Made by a program: the position numbers and the translations under genes. Positions 34,327-43,216 of a stretch of DNA of 64,000 bases are shown one piece after another. The notes beneath the pieces were generated by a model. That model had not been told where the DNA came from. It worked only from the letters and a program-made list of their open reading frames with translations, and did no database searches. Source of the stretch: Anaerosalibacter massiliensis (GTDB lineage: Bacteria > Bacillota > Clostridia > Tissierellales > Sporanaerobacteraceae); contig CCEZ01000049.1 of NCBI GenBank assembly GCA_000751555.1, positions 337,247 to 401,246 of the forward strand. Direction: 5' to 3'. The stretch's first letter is position 1. The number at the start of each line of letters is the position of its first letter.

Positions 34327-36687
34327 TTAGAAAGTTTGTTCTGTTCTAGCTATTATCTCATCTTGAAGTGCTTTGTCAAGGTTCCCAAAATAGTCACTAT
34401 AACCAGCAACTCTAACAATTAAATTCTTATACTCTTCTGGATTATTTTGTGCTTCAATTAAAGTTTCTTTACTTATTATATTAAATTGTATATGATGTCC
34501 ATCCATTTTAAAATATGAACGAACAAGATGAGCTAAACTATCCAATCCCTCTTCTCCTTGAACAACAGAAGGTGTGAATTTTTGATTTAGCAAAGTTCCT
34601 CCTGTTATTACATGATCCATTTTTGCCGCTGATTTTATAACTCCTGTAGGACCATTTTTATCTGCTCCCTTTGATGGAGAAATACCATCTGCTAAAGGTG
34701 TATTAGCCTTCCTTCCATCTGGAGTTGCTCCAATCACTGAACCAAAATAAACATGACATGTAGTAGGAAGCATATTGATTCTATGAACTCCACATTTTCC
34801 ATTTGGACGTCCTGTTACTTCATTATAATATGCATTAAATACATCTTTCATTATTTCATCAGCATAATCATCATCATTTCCATATTTAGGAGTCTTGTTT
34901 TTAACAAGATGTAATATATCTTCATGCCCTTCAAAATTATCTTTTACTGCAGCTAATAATTCTCCCATAGTTAATTTTTTCTTATCAAATACATTGTATT
35001 TTATTGAAGCTAAAGCATCAGTAATATTTCCTATTCCAACTCCTTGGATATAACTTGTATTGTATCTTGCTCCTCCTGCATTGTAATCTTTTCCTTCTTT
35101 GATACAGTCATCTATTATTACCGAAAGAAAAGGTACAGGCATTTTTGTTGCATATAGTCTTTCTATAACTCTATTTCCTCTTACCTTAATATCTATGAAA
35201 TGTTTAATTTGTTTTTTATATGCCTTAAATAATTCTTCATATGTTTTAAATTCAGTTGGATTTCCTGTTTCTATTCCTAATTTCTTTCCTGTTTCAGGAT
35301 CAAGACCATTATTTAATGTAATTTCAAGTATTTTAGGAAGATTAAAATACCCTGTCAATATATAAGCTTCTTTACCAAAAGCTCCTGTTTCAACACACCC
35401 ACTAGTTCCACCATCTCTTGCATCTTCTACTGTCTTTCCAGCTCTAAGCATTTCTTGAATTATTGCATCTGTATTGAACAATGATGGCTGTCCCCATCCC
35501 TTCCTTACAATCTTCAATGCTTTTTTTAAGAATTTTTGAGGCGTTTTCTTGCTTATTTGTACATTTGAACTTGGTTGCAATAATTTCATTTCATCTATGA
35601 CATCAAGTACTATATAACTTACATCATTGACTCCATCAGAACCATCTGTTTTTAATCCACCGCTATTTATATTGGCAAAGTCTGTATATGTCCCACTTTC
35701 TTTAAGTGTAACTCCTACTTTTGGAGGCGCTGGCTGATTATTAAATTTAACCCAGAAACATTGTAAGTATTCTTTAGCTTTTTCTTCTGTTAATGTTCCA
35801 GCTTCTACTTCTTTTTTATAATATGGATAAAGATGTTGATCAAGTCTACCCGGATTAAATGAATCCCATGGATTAAGCTCTGTAATTACACAAAGATGAA
35901 CAAACCAATACATTTGAAGAGCTTCTCTGAAAGTTCTTGGAGCATGAGCAGGTACCCAACTGCAAACTTCTGATATTTCAAGAAGTTCTTTTTTCCTCTC
36001 AGTATTTTCTTCTTTTTCTGCAAGTTCTTTAGCATATTCTGAATATCTTTTTCCTAATATTATTATAGCATCACATGCAATACCCATGGCTTCAAGCTGA
36101 TTTTTCTTATCAAGAGCTTTATCATCATTTAAAAAGTCAAGATTTTCTATAGCCTCTTCTATATCTTTTTTAAAATCTAAAAATCCTTTTTTATATATTT
36201 TACCATCTGCTACTGTATGGCCTGGACCTCTTTGTTCCATAAATTCAGTAAATATTCCTGCTGCATAACATTCTTTCCATTCTTCAGTCATATTCTCAAG
36301 AATATGATACCTCATAGATCTTTTTTTCCAATAGGGTATTATTTCTTCTCTTTGAATATTTTTAGCTTCTTCATTAACTTTAAAGGATATTTTTTCACGT
36401 TTGTCCATTATTTCAAAATCTTCTATTGTATGACAACATAGTTCAGGATATGTTGGAGTTGCAACTGGTGCTTCTCCCCTTTCTCCAACTATAAGTTCTC
36501 CATCATTGATGCAAAGTTTTTTCTTTGACATAATTTCTTTAAGTGCAAGTGCTCTCAATACTGGTGTTGGAACTGCACCTTCATATTTTTTATATACTTC
36601 ATCAACTATTTTTGCTCTTTCCATTGAAATATAAGGAACTGCATTAAGACTTTGTTCTCTTAATTTTTTAACTCTTTCCGTCATCAT
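34327..36687 (-). CDS. hypD: trans-4-hydroxy-L-proline dehydratase (glycyl radical enzyme)
   Basis: 786 aa. Glycyl-radical loop 'RVAGYSDYFGN' with Gly762; thiyl Cys431 in 'TSGCVETG' followed by Glu433; Asp275 in 'NPWDSFNPG'; His157 in 'GPGHTV'. These match, with a constant shift of three, the residues I recall for Clostridioides difficile HypD (C434, E436, D278, H160, G765), and the C-V-E motif differs from pyruvate formate-lyase and choline or glycerol lyases. It removes water from trans-4-hydroxy-L-proline to give P5C, under strict anaerobiosis. Its activase gene ends 4 bp upstream, and proC follows. Confidence 0.95.
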   Translation of the reverse strand: MMTERVKKLREQSLNAVPYISMERAKIVDEVYKKYEGAVPTPVLRALALKEIMSKKKLCINDGELIVGERGEAPVATPTYPELCCHTIEDFEIMDKREKISFKVNEEAKNIQREEIIPYWKKRSMRYHILENMTEEWKECYAAGIFTEFMEQRGPGHTVADGKIYKKGFLDFKKDIEEAIENLDFLNDDKALDKKNQLEAMGIACDAIIILGKRYSEYAKELAEKEENTERKKELLEISEVCSWVPAHAPRTFREALQMYWFVHLCVITELNPWDSFNPGRLDQHLYPYYKKEVEAGTLTEEKAKEYLQCFWVKFNNQPAPPKVGVTLKESGTYTDFANINSGGLKTDGSDGVNDVSYIVLDVIDEMKLLQPSSNVQISKKTPQKFLKKALKIVRKGWGQPSLFNTDAIIQEMLRAGKTVEDARDGGTSGCVETGAFGKEAYILTGYFNLPKILEITLNNGLDPETGKKLGIETGNPTEFKTYEELFKAYKKQIKHFIDIKVRGNRVIERLYATKMPVPFLSVIIDDCIKEGKDYNAGGARYNTSYIQGVGIGNITDALASIKYNVFDKKKLTMGELLAAVKDNFEGHEDILHLVKNKTPKYGNDDDYADEIMKDVFNAYYNEVTGRPNGKCGVHRINMLPTTCHVYFGSVIGATPDGRKANTPLADGISPSKGADKNGPTGVIKSAAKMDHVITGGTLLNQKFTPSVVQGEEGLDSLAHLVRSYFKMDGHHIQFNIISKETLIEAQNNPEEYKNLIVRVAGYSDYFGNLDKALQDEIIARTEQTF

Positions 36688-36691
36688 TTTA

Positions 36692-37594
36692 TTAGCCCCC
36701 TATCTTTACTTTTATTTTTGCTTTTTCAAACTTTCCTTTTAATTCTTCCATTTTTTCGTCAGCAGGTTTTTCTTTACCTGAAAGCTTGTACTTCATTTCC
36801 AACCTTTCATATTTATCCATTCCCATACTATGATAGGGAATTAAATTAACCTGTTCTATGTTATTTAAAGTATTTATAAACTTTATACTTTCATCAATAT
36901 GTCCATTATCATCATTAATTCCTAATATTATTGGCATTCTTACAAAAATTCTTTTTCCCAATGATGATAATTTTTGAAGATTTTCGAGAATTAATTTATT
37001 AGAAACTCCTATATATTTTTTATGTTTTTCATCATCAATAAGTTTTAAATCATACAAAAACAAATCTGCTTTATCAGCTACTTTCTCTACATCTTCCCAT
37101 TTTGCATAGCCTGAAGTATCTATAGCTGTATGGATATGTTTCTTATTACATAAATCTAAGGCCTCACTAAGAAAGTCAACTTGTAAAAGAGGTTCTCCGC
37201 CAGAAAAAGTAACTCCTCCTCCTGATTCCTCATAAAATATTTCATCTTTTTGAACTTCTTTAATTAGGTCTTCAACACTTATTTCTTGTCCAACATACTC
37301 TCTTGCTTCATTAAAACAGAAATCTGTACAATTTCCACATAAAGTACATTTATTTTTGTCTACTACTGGATACATATTTTTTATAGTAATAGCTCCCTCT
37401 GGACATCTCTTTACACATATTCCACATCCAGTACACCTATTTTGAAAAAACATTATTTGATTTTTAGTACTTTGACTTTCTGGATTATGGCACCACCAAC
37501 ATTTCAAAGGACAACCTTTAAAAAATACTGTGGTTCTTATTCCAGGACCATCATGTATAGAATATTTTTGTATATTTACAATTGTTCCCTTCAT
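36692..37594 (-). CDS. hypE: HypD-activating radical SAM enzyme
   Basis: ~300 aa from the second ATG (spaced 9 nt from GAGGTG; an ATG two codons earlier is too close). Radical-SAM Cx3Cx2C at C28, C32, C35 ('GCPLKCWWCHN'), then two ferredoxin-type clusters 'CTGCGICVKRCP' and 'CTLCGNCTDFC', the 'GGGVTFSGGEPLLQ' motif, and a partial TIM barrel. It installs the glycyl radical on HypD using S-adenosylmethionine. Co-transcribed with the XRE-cupin gene (~20 bp) and hypD (4 bp). Confidence 0.95.
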   Translation of the reverse strand: MKGTIVNIQKYSIHDGPGIRTTVFFKGCPLKCWWCHNPESQSTKNQIMFFQNRCTGCGICVKRCPEGAITIKNMYPVVDKNKCTLCGNCTDFCFNEAREYVGQEISVEDLIKEVQKDEIFYEESGGGVTFSGGEPLLQVDFLSEALDLCNKKHIHTAIDTSGYAKWEDVEKVADKADLFLYDLKLIDDEKHKKYIGVSNKLILENLQKLSSLGKRIFVRMPIILGINDDNGHIDESIKFINTLNNIEQVNLIPYHSMGMDKYERLEMKYKLSGKEKPADEKMEELKGKFEKAKIKVKIGG

Positions 37595-37615
37595 AGACAT
37601 AACACCTCTTCATTA

Positions 37616-38170
37616 TTACTCCTTAAGAGTATTAGGAATATTTACTGCAATAAACTTAACAACTTTGTTTGTATAATTTGCCCAGTTATGAACTTTCATT
37701 GAACTATAATGAGCACTATCTCCTGGATAAAGACTATATTCTTCATCATTTAATACCAAAGTTAATATTCCCTCAAGAACATAAACAAATTCTTCTCCCT
37801 CATGACTATATGTTTTTATACTTTCTAATTTTTCCATTGGAAGAATATGTATAAGTCTTGGAAGTAATTCTCTTTCACTAATATGGTTTGTAAGATTATA
37901 AAATATATGATTGTTTACTATCTGATATACTTCTTGTTCATAACTGCGAAGCACTATTTGTTTCTGTTCCTTGGGTGGTGATAAAAAATATGATATATCT
38001 ACATGAAGTTCTTTTGCTATCGTATCTAAGGAATCTATTGCTATAGTTGTCAATCCTCTTTCTAGTTGAGATAAAAAGCCAATAGAAAAACCAGTTTTCT
38101 CACTTAATTCTTTTAAAGTCATTTTATTTCCTGTTCTTAATTCTTTAATTTTTTTTCCTACACTATTCAT
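37616..38170 (-). CDS. XRE-cupin transcriptional regulator (hyp operon)
   Basis: 184 aa. HTH_XRE (~residues 5-60: 'MTLKELSEKTGFSIGFLSQLERG') followed by a cupin_2 domain (~105-180: 'YSHEGEEFVYVLEG', 'YPGDSAHYSS'). Such regulators sense a small ligand in the cupin barrel. It starts the hypE-hypD unit, so it likely controls hydroxyproline catabolism and itself. An inverted pair of AAAACGGTAT flanks its leader. Paralogous to 40652-41242. Confidence 0.9.
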   Translation of the reverse strand: MNSVGKKIKELRTGNKMTLKELSEKTGFSIGFLSQLERGLTTIAIDSLDTIAKELHVDISYFLSPPKEQKQIVLRSYEQEVYQIVNNHIFYNLTNHISERELLPRLIHILPMEKLESIKTYSHEGEEFVYVLEGILTLVLNDEEYSLYPGDSAHYSSMKVHNWANYTNKVVKFIAVNIPNTLKE

Positions 38171-38296
38171 ACCGTTTTCCCTTCCTTACTATATTTTATT
38201 TTATGAAAACTTACCTGTCATATTATTATATACAATTCATCCTATCTTTTTTAGATTCTTTATCTAAACCAAAACTCCATTTATTCAAAACGGTAT
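38169..38296. promoter_or_regulatory. Candidate operator pair AAAACGGTAT (inverted)
   Basis: ATACCGTTTT at 38169-38178, across the start codon of the XRE-cupin gene, and its exact reverse complement at 38287-38296, ~24 nt downstream of the predicted -10. It is the only C/G-containing repeated word seen in this leader. Suggestive of looped autoregulation; unproven. Confidence 0.35.
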
Positions 38297-38319
38297 TAGT
38301 TTGATATGTTTTTAACTTG

Positions 38320-38348
38320 ATTATACTCTATAATTTTGAAAATGTCTA
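38320..38348 (-). promoter_or_regulatory. Promoter of the XRE-cupin/hypE/hypD unit
   Basis: TAGACA, 17 nt, TATAAT on the minus strand, ~150 nt ahead of the regulator. Apart from this and a short palindrome ATTTACGTAAAT near 38480, the 415-bp gap shows nothing clear. Confidence 0.6.
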
Positions 38349-38535
38349 GGGCTTTTTTAAGTATTACTAAATTTATTTTAATTATTATAAAAATAAATCA
38401 CTTTCTAAAATATTGAATTAGTTTCCGTGTGGTTTCTAAAAACTTGCATAATACAGAGTTATCGTTGTATATTCTTTTAAATTTACGTAAATATTTATTT
38501 CATATATTTGAAATTATATTTTTATGCTTTTTAAT

Positions 38536-38579
38536 AAAGTAAAAATCCCTGAGAATAATTTATCAGGGGTTTTTACTTT
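38536..38579 (-). terminator. Terminator of the trans-3-hydroxyproline dehydratase gene
   Basis: A 17-bp stem AAAGTAAAAACCCCTGA/TCAGGGATTTTTACTTT (one mismatch), just past the stop codon, with T-rich ends. Confidence 0.85.
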
Positions 38580-38585
38580 ATTATT

Positions 38586-39605
38586 TTAGCTACCTGAAAT
38601 TCTGAAACCTTCTGGTAGTGGATCCTTTGGATCAAGGACTAATTGATTAAAGCCCGCTATATATGCTGTACCTGAAACTTCAGTTATTACTGCATCATAC
38701 TCTCCAACCTTAGTATCCTCAATAATCTTTGCCTCCATAGTAGTATCTATAACACTATTATTTATAAGTATATCTCCTTTTTTCATTTCACCTTTACTAT
38801 AATGCAATGCTACTCTTCCGCCTGTTCCAGTACCAGTAGGAGATCTATCTATTTGTCCTTCTGCAAAGATACATATATTTTTTGTATGAAGTTTATTGTC
38901 TTCCCTTTTTAAAGGTTTATAGAATATAGTTCCATAAAGCCAATTTACACCTGAAGTTGGATGATTAAATTCCATACTTGCCGCTACTTTATTCTTTATT
39001 TCCATACCTATTCTTACAAGTTCTTCTGCGTTTTCAGGATTCACCTTTAAACCTACTTCATTTACATCAAGATATACATAAAAAGCTCCACAATATACTA
39101 CTTCTCCAGTTACTTCTCCTATACCATCTATGCTCACTTTTACATTCTCTTCATATACAAAACATGGAACATTTTGAAATCTTACTTTTTCTACTTCACC
39201 ATCTTTTATATCTGCATAAGCTGTTATTCTTCCAGCAGGAGAATCTATTTTTACAATTTTAATTCCATTCTCTGCAGGAATCATGCCTGTCTCAATAGCA
39301 ACTTTAGTTACTGCAATTATTCCATGTCCACACATAGAACTTAATCCTTCATTATGTGTGAAAAGTACACCAAAATCTCCATCTTCCGTTACAGCAGGAA
39401 CAATAATACACCCATACATTCCACTATGACCTCTAGGCTCTAACATCATCATTTTTCTTAAACCATCATAGTATTTAAGCATATATTCCCTTTTTTCAAG
39501 GATTGTATCTCCTTCAATAGGAGGAAGACCTGATGTAATGATTCTGAGAGGTTCTCCACCAGTATGTGCGTCAATACAATTGATGTAATGCTTAAAACGC
39601 ATCAT
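38586..39605 (-). CDS. trans-3-hydroxy-L-proline dehydratase-type proline racemase homologue
   Basis: 339 aa from the ATG 9 nt after AAGGAG. Proline racemase fold with the first active-site Cys present ('SSMCGHG', Cys92) but the second replaced by Thr ('DRSPTGTGTGG', Thr257). Proline racemases and hydroxyproline epimerases have Cys/Cys; a Cys/Thr pair is the hallmark of trans-3-hydroxy-L-proline dehydratase as in human L3HYPDH. The product would be 1-pyrroline-2-carboxylate, which the adjacent reductase turns into L-proline. A proline racemase label would be wrong on this evidence. Confidence 0.88.
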   Translation of the reverse strand: MMRFKHYINCIDAHTGGEPLRIITSGLPPIEGDTILEKREYMLKYYDGLRKMMMLEPRGHSGMYGCIIVPAVTEDGDFGVLFTHNEGLSSMCGHGIIAVTKVAIETGMIPAENGIKIVKIDSPAGRITAYADIKDGEVEKVRFQNVPCFVYEENVKVSIDGIGEVTGEVVYCGAFYVYLDVNEVGLKVNPENAEELVRIGMEIKNKVAASMEFNHPTSGVNWLYGTIFYKPLKREDNKLHTKNICIFAEGQIDRSPTGTGTGGRVALHYSKGEMKKGDILINNSVIDTTMEAKIIEDTKVGEYDAVITEVSGTAYIAGFNQLVLDPKDPLPEGFRISGS

Positions 39606-39657
39606 ATTTAACATCTCCTTTTTAATTTATTTTAAATAAAATTATTGCCAAATTTTA

Positions 39658-40635
39658 TTAAGCTTCAACTCTCTGTCCAATTCCCTTCTCTTTTGCTTTT
39701 TCATATATAAGTTGGGCTACAACTATATCAAATAAAGCCATCCCTACAGATTTAAACCAAGTAGTACCTTTTACTATCTCCTCCTTATTCCTTTCATTCA
39801 AAAGATAATCTCCAAAAGTTTCAATTTGACTATCTTTCAATAGTCCTTTCTCAATTGGCTGGGAAAGATCACCAGTTTCTTCTTTTGCAAACTCTGTATC
39901 TATATAAACTTTATTTAGAACAGAAATAAGTGCATCTGGGTATTCTCTCATATAAGGCTTATATGAACCAATTCCTATAAAATGTTTCCCCTCAAAAAGG
40001 TCTTTCTTATTAGGAAATACTGGCTCATTGGCTGTAGTAGTAGTTATAATTATTTCTGATTCTTTTAAAAGTTCTTCCGTAGTTTCTGCTGAAACCATTT
40101 CAACGCCTGGAATTTCTGTTTTCAACTCTCCAATATAAGCTGGAAGTTTTTCTTTAAATAAATCAAATATTATAATTTTTTCTATATCTCTTGCTTCACA
40201 GGCAAATCTTAATTGATTAAATCCTTGCACTCCTGCTCCTACAAGTCCTACGACTTTTACATCTTTGGGTGTAGTATATCGAATGCCAGTACCCCCTACT
40301 GCCCCTGTCCTAAGAGCTGTTAATGTTTTCCCATCTAAAATAGAAACAGTCTCTCCAGTATCATAGTCATTTAATAACATAAGCCCATCTATCACCGGTT
40401 TACTTTTTTCCCTATTTTCCGGAAAAACCGTAAGTACCTTTGTTCCAAATGTATCTTCTAAAAAGCAAGGCATATATAAAATCGTTTTATTTTTATGATC
40501 TACATGAATTCTATCAGGCATATGAAATTTATTTTCTTCATAAATTTTATATGCCTTTTCTATTTCATTCATAATTTCATTTAAAGATATGCATTTATTT
40601 ATATCTTTTTCATTTAAATACAACATTTCTAACAC
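39658..40635 (-). CDS. Ornithine cyclodeaminase/mu-crystallin family reductase, probable 1-pyrroline-2-carboxylate reductase
   Basis: 325 aa. NAD(P)-binding motif 'VVGLVGAGVQGFNQLRFA' (~125-142), 'ILDGKTLTALRTGAVGG' upstream of it, typical of the family. Members include ornithine cyclodeaminase, alanine dehydrogenase and 1-pyrroline-2-carboxylate reductase (LhpI). Direct co-transcription with the Cys/Thr racemase homologue favours the last: it would reduce 1-pyrroline-2-carboxylate to L-proline. It lies 16 bp after the XRE-cupin gene. Confidence 0.85.
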   Translation of the reverse strand: MLEMLYLNEKDINKCISLNEIMNEIEKAYKIYEENKFHMPDRIHVDHKNKTILYMPCFLEDTFGTKVLTVFPENREKSKPVIDGLMLLNDYDTGETVSILDGKTLTALRTGAVGGTGIRYTTPKDVKVVGLVGAGVQGFNQLRFACEARDIEKIIIFDLFKEKLPAYIGELKTEIPGVEMVSAETTEELLKESEIIITTTTANEPVFPNKKDLFEGKHFIGIGSYKPYMREYPDALISVLNKVYIDTEFAKEETGDLSQPIEKGLLKDSQIETFGDYLLNERNKEEIVKGTTWFKSVGMALFDIVVAQLIYEKAKEKGIGQRVEA

Positions 40636-40651
40636 CTCTTTTTTAAAATTT

Positions 40652-41242
40652 TTATATATTAAATTTATTTTTCTTCATCTTTTTTATCATAAAGGGATTT
40701 GGAGTACCTATCACTAAGACTTTTACAACATTATTTGCACCATTACACCAATTGTGAGCAATAGCAGAATCAAAATGAATACTATCTCCTTCATGAAGTT
40801 CATATTTCTCTTTGTCAATAAAAACAGTTAATATTCCTTTTAATACATATAGGAATTCTTCTCCTTTGTGTCTAAATTCTTTAAGCTCTTCTTTATTTCT
40901 ATTACATCCAGGCATGATTAATACTATTTTAGGAAGCATGTGTTTATCTTCAGTATTCCCTGAAAGATTATAGTGAATAAATTTATCTGATTCTATCTGA
41001 AATACAGACTTTTCATAGCTGCGAATCACTATATCATTTTTAGATTCAGTTGGCACAAAAAAATAACTTAAATCTGCCCCTAACGCTATTGCAATATCTT
41101 CTAAAGAATCTGTAGCTATAGTTGTCAACCCTCTTTCTAGTTGTGATAAATACCCTGTGGACAATTTAGTTTTTTCACTCAATTCTCTCAACGTTATTTT
41201 TTTATCATTTCTAAGCTCCCTGATCCTAGCTCCTATGTCCAT
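40652..41242 (-). CDS. XRE-cupin transcriptional regulator (trans-3-hydroxyproline operon)
   Basis: 196 aa; HTH_XRE (~4-60: 'ITLRELSEKTKLSTGYLSQL') and C-terminal cupin_2 (~120-185: 'FRHKGEEFLYVLKG', 'LHEGDSIHFDS'). Clearly paralogous to the regulator heading hypE-hypD, so the two hydroxyproline branches each carry their own copy. First gene of a three-gene unit; divergent from the GATE permease gene. Confidence 0.9.
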   Translation of the reverse strand: MDIGARIRELRNDKKITLRELSEKTKLSTGYLSQLERGLTTIATDSLEDIAIALGADLSYFFVPTESKNDIVIRSYEKSVFQIESDKFIHYNLSGNTEDKHMLPKIVLIMPGCNRNKEELKEFRHKGEEFLYVLKGILTVFIDKEKYELHEGDSIHFDSAIAHNWCNGANNVVKVLVIGTPNPFMIKKMKKNKFNI

Positions 41243-41769
41243 AAATATAGTCTCACCTCTTTTATTCTACTTAAACTTATTTCATTGTAATAAAAATTAT
41301 TTTATCCTCCTATAAGTTTATTATAATGAATATCTTTTCATTTATGTAAAACATAAAACTGTTATAAATAAATGCATTAATGATTTTATTTGTATTTTTC
41401 AAATGTTATAGGGATTGTTCACTTGTTAATTTATGTTCATTATACTACTATCCAGTTTTTTTGTCCATATATCATTAATTTTTTTATTTTATTTGTTTTT
41501 AATTTGTTTTAAAAAATTCTTCAAAAATGAATTGATTTTCATTTATATAAATAGTATAATGAAATTGTAATAAATAATATAAAGGCCTTTTAAAAAGTAG
41601 ATGAACCTTTTCCTACATAAAGATATGTTTTTTTGCTATTGTTTGTTTGATATTTAACTAACCTTTAAGGAGGATGATAACTAGATATCATTGTTATCTT
41701 ATTTATAAGCTTTATTCATGTAATTATAAGTTTAATGAAAATTTTATCCTCAGGAGGTGTGTTTATTAA
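41243..41769. other. 527-bp divergent regulatory region
   Basis: Very A/T-rich. It should hold promoters for the XRE-cupin gene (minus) and the permease gene (plus). An isolated AAGGAGGATG at 41667-41676 opens a 31-codon frame ending TAA directly against the permease ATG, but the spacing is zero; not called as a gene. A hairpin GATAAC/GTTATC lies at ~41676-41698. Nothing else stands out. Confidence 0.5.
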
Positions 41770-42966
41770 ATGGAAAATGTAGAAAAAATAAAAAATATAA
41801 AAAATGAAAGTACAAAGGTAAATAAAAATCTTAAAAAAGCTATTTCCATCGAAACTTTTGTATTTATGGGAGTTACTCTCGCTATGTTCACTTATTTAGC
41901 AAATAAAATGGGTATAGGTATTATGTTTAGCGTTATGATGAAAACAGCTCACGATTTAGTACTTAATACAACATTGTATATAATGGCTGTAGCAGTTTTA
42001 GCTGGAGGTGCTGCTGGACTGATGTCAGAGTTTGGCGTTATAGCACTTATTAATAAAATTATATCCCCTATTATGCGACCTTTATTTGGCTTACCTGGAG
42101 CTGCATCCCTTGGTGCTGTAACAACTTATTTATCTGACAATCCTGCTATATTATCCCTTATTAAAGATAAAGAATTTACAAAATACTTCACAAAATCTGA
42201 AAGTGTGGCTCTTATAAATCTTGCCAATACTTTTGGTATGGGCTTAATAGTTACTAGTTACTGTCTTGGTTTAGGTAATGAATATATTCCAGCTATAATC
42301 ATAGGAAATATAGCTGCAATACTTGGAGGTATTTTTAGTATAAGAGCAATTCTTTATATTGCAAAAAAAGAATACAAAGAAAATGATGAAAATATTAAAT
42401 CAGCTGATGAAAATGCATTTAAATATAGAAAAGTTCGTGAAGGTAGTATTGGACAACGTGTTTTAGATTCTATGCTTGAAGGTGGAAAAAATGGAGTCGA
42501 ACTTGGATTGAGTATAATCCCTGGTGTCCTTATTGTATGCACTATAGTTATGATTTTAACTTTTGGTCCCAGTGATGTAGTAAATGGTGTACCTGTATAT
42601 GAAGGTGTTGCTGGAGAAGGTATAGGACTTCTTCCTAAACTGGGAGAAAAAATCTCCTTCATACTTGACCCTTTATTTGGCTTCAAGAGTACTGAAGCTT
42701 TAGCCCTTCCTATTACATCTTTGGGAGCAGTAGGAGCAGCAATGGGTATGGCTAAAGGATTGTTAGAAAAGGGTCTTATGAATGCTCATGATATAGCTGT
42801 GTTTTCTGCAATGGGTATTTGTTGGGCAGGTTTCTTAAGTGTACAAGTTGGTCAAATGGATGCTATTGGTGCTCGTAAACTTATTGGTAAATCAATGCTA
42901 GTACATTTTATAGGTGGTTTAATTGCGGGAGTATTAGCAAATTATATGTATGTAATTTTTTGCTAA
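41770..42966 (+). CDS. GATE-domain (nucleoside-recognition-type) membrane permease
   Basis: 398 aa, ~9-10 membrane helices, two GATE-type halves (residues ~85-200 and ~235-390) related to SpmA/SpmB and YjiH-like proteins: 'GAASLGAVTTYLSDNPAILS' in the first and 'KSTEALALPITSLGAVGAAM' in the second. The substrate is unknown; placement beside hydroxyproline genes suggests hydroxyproline, proline or a related amino acid. Good RBS CAGGAGGTG. Followed by its own terminator. Confidence 0.8.
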   Translation: MENVEKIKNIKNESTKVNKNLKKAISIETFVFMGVTLAMFTYLANKMGIGIMFSVMMKTAHDLVLNTTLYIMAVAVLAGGAAGLMSEFGVIALINKIISPIMRPLFGLPGAASLGAVTTYLSDNPAILSLIKDKEFTKYFTKSESVALINLANTFGMGLIVTSYCLGLGNEYIPAIIIGNIAAILGGIFSIRAILYIAKKEYKENDENIKSADENAFKYRKVREGSIGQRVLDSMLEGGKNGVELGLSIIPGVLIVCTIVMILTFGPSDVVNGVPVYEGVAGEGIGLLPKLGEKISFILDPLFGFKSTEALALPITSLGAVGAAMGMAKGLLEKGLMNAHDIAVFSAMGICWAGFLSVQVGQMDAIGARKLIGKSMLVHFIGGLIAGVLANYMYVIFC

Positions 42967-42983
42967 ATTTTAAAAATATAAAT

Positions 42984-43020
42984 TAAAAAGCAGGTAAAAC
43001 TAAGTTTTACCTGCTTTTTA
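42984..43020 (+). terminator. Terminator of the permease gene
   Basis: A 16-bp stem AAAAAGCAGGTAAAAC/GTTTTACCTGCTTTTT with a T-tract. Confidence 0.9.
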
Positions 43021-43216
43021 TATTCTTATTTAAGACTTGATCTAAATGATATGAATCGTTACTTTGTATAATATAGGACATAACTGGTCCATTCTCCACT
43101 TGCATCAAAACATAGTTATTTAGTCATGTTTTTAACGTTTTTTATTTGACAATATAAGTTATTATGTATAATATGAATGTACACAGAAATTGTATATTAT
43201 TTGGAGGTGTTTTCTA

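Noticed and set aside
38586..39605. Proline racemase or 4-hydroxyproline epimerase
   Set aside because: The second catalytic Cys is Thr, so the two-base racemase mechanism is not available.
41674..41769. 31-codon leader frame ending directly against the permease start
   Set aside because: AAGGAGG abuts the ATG with no spacing and the peptide has no recognisable leader features.
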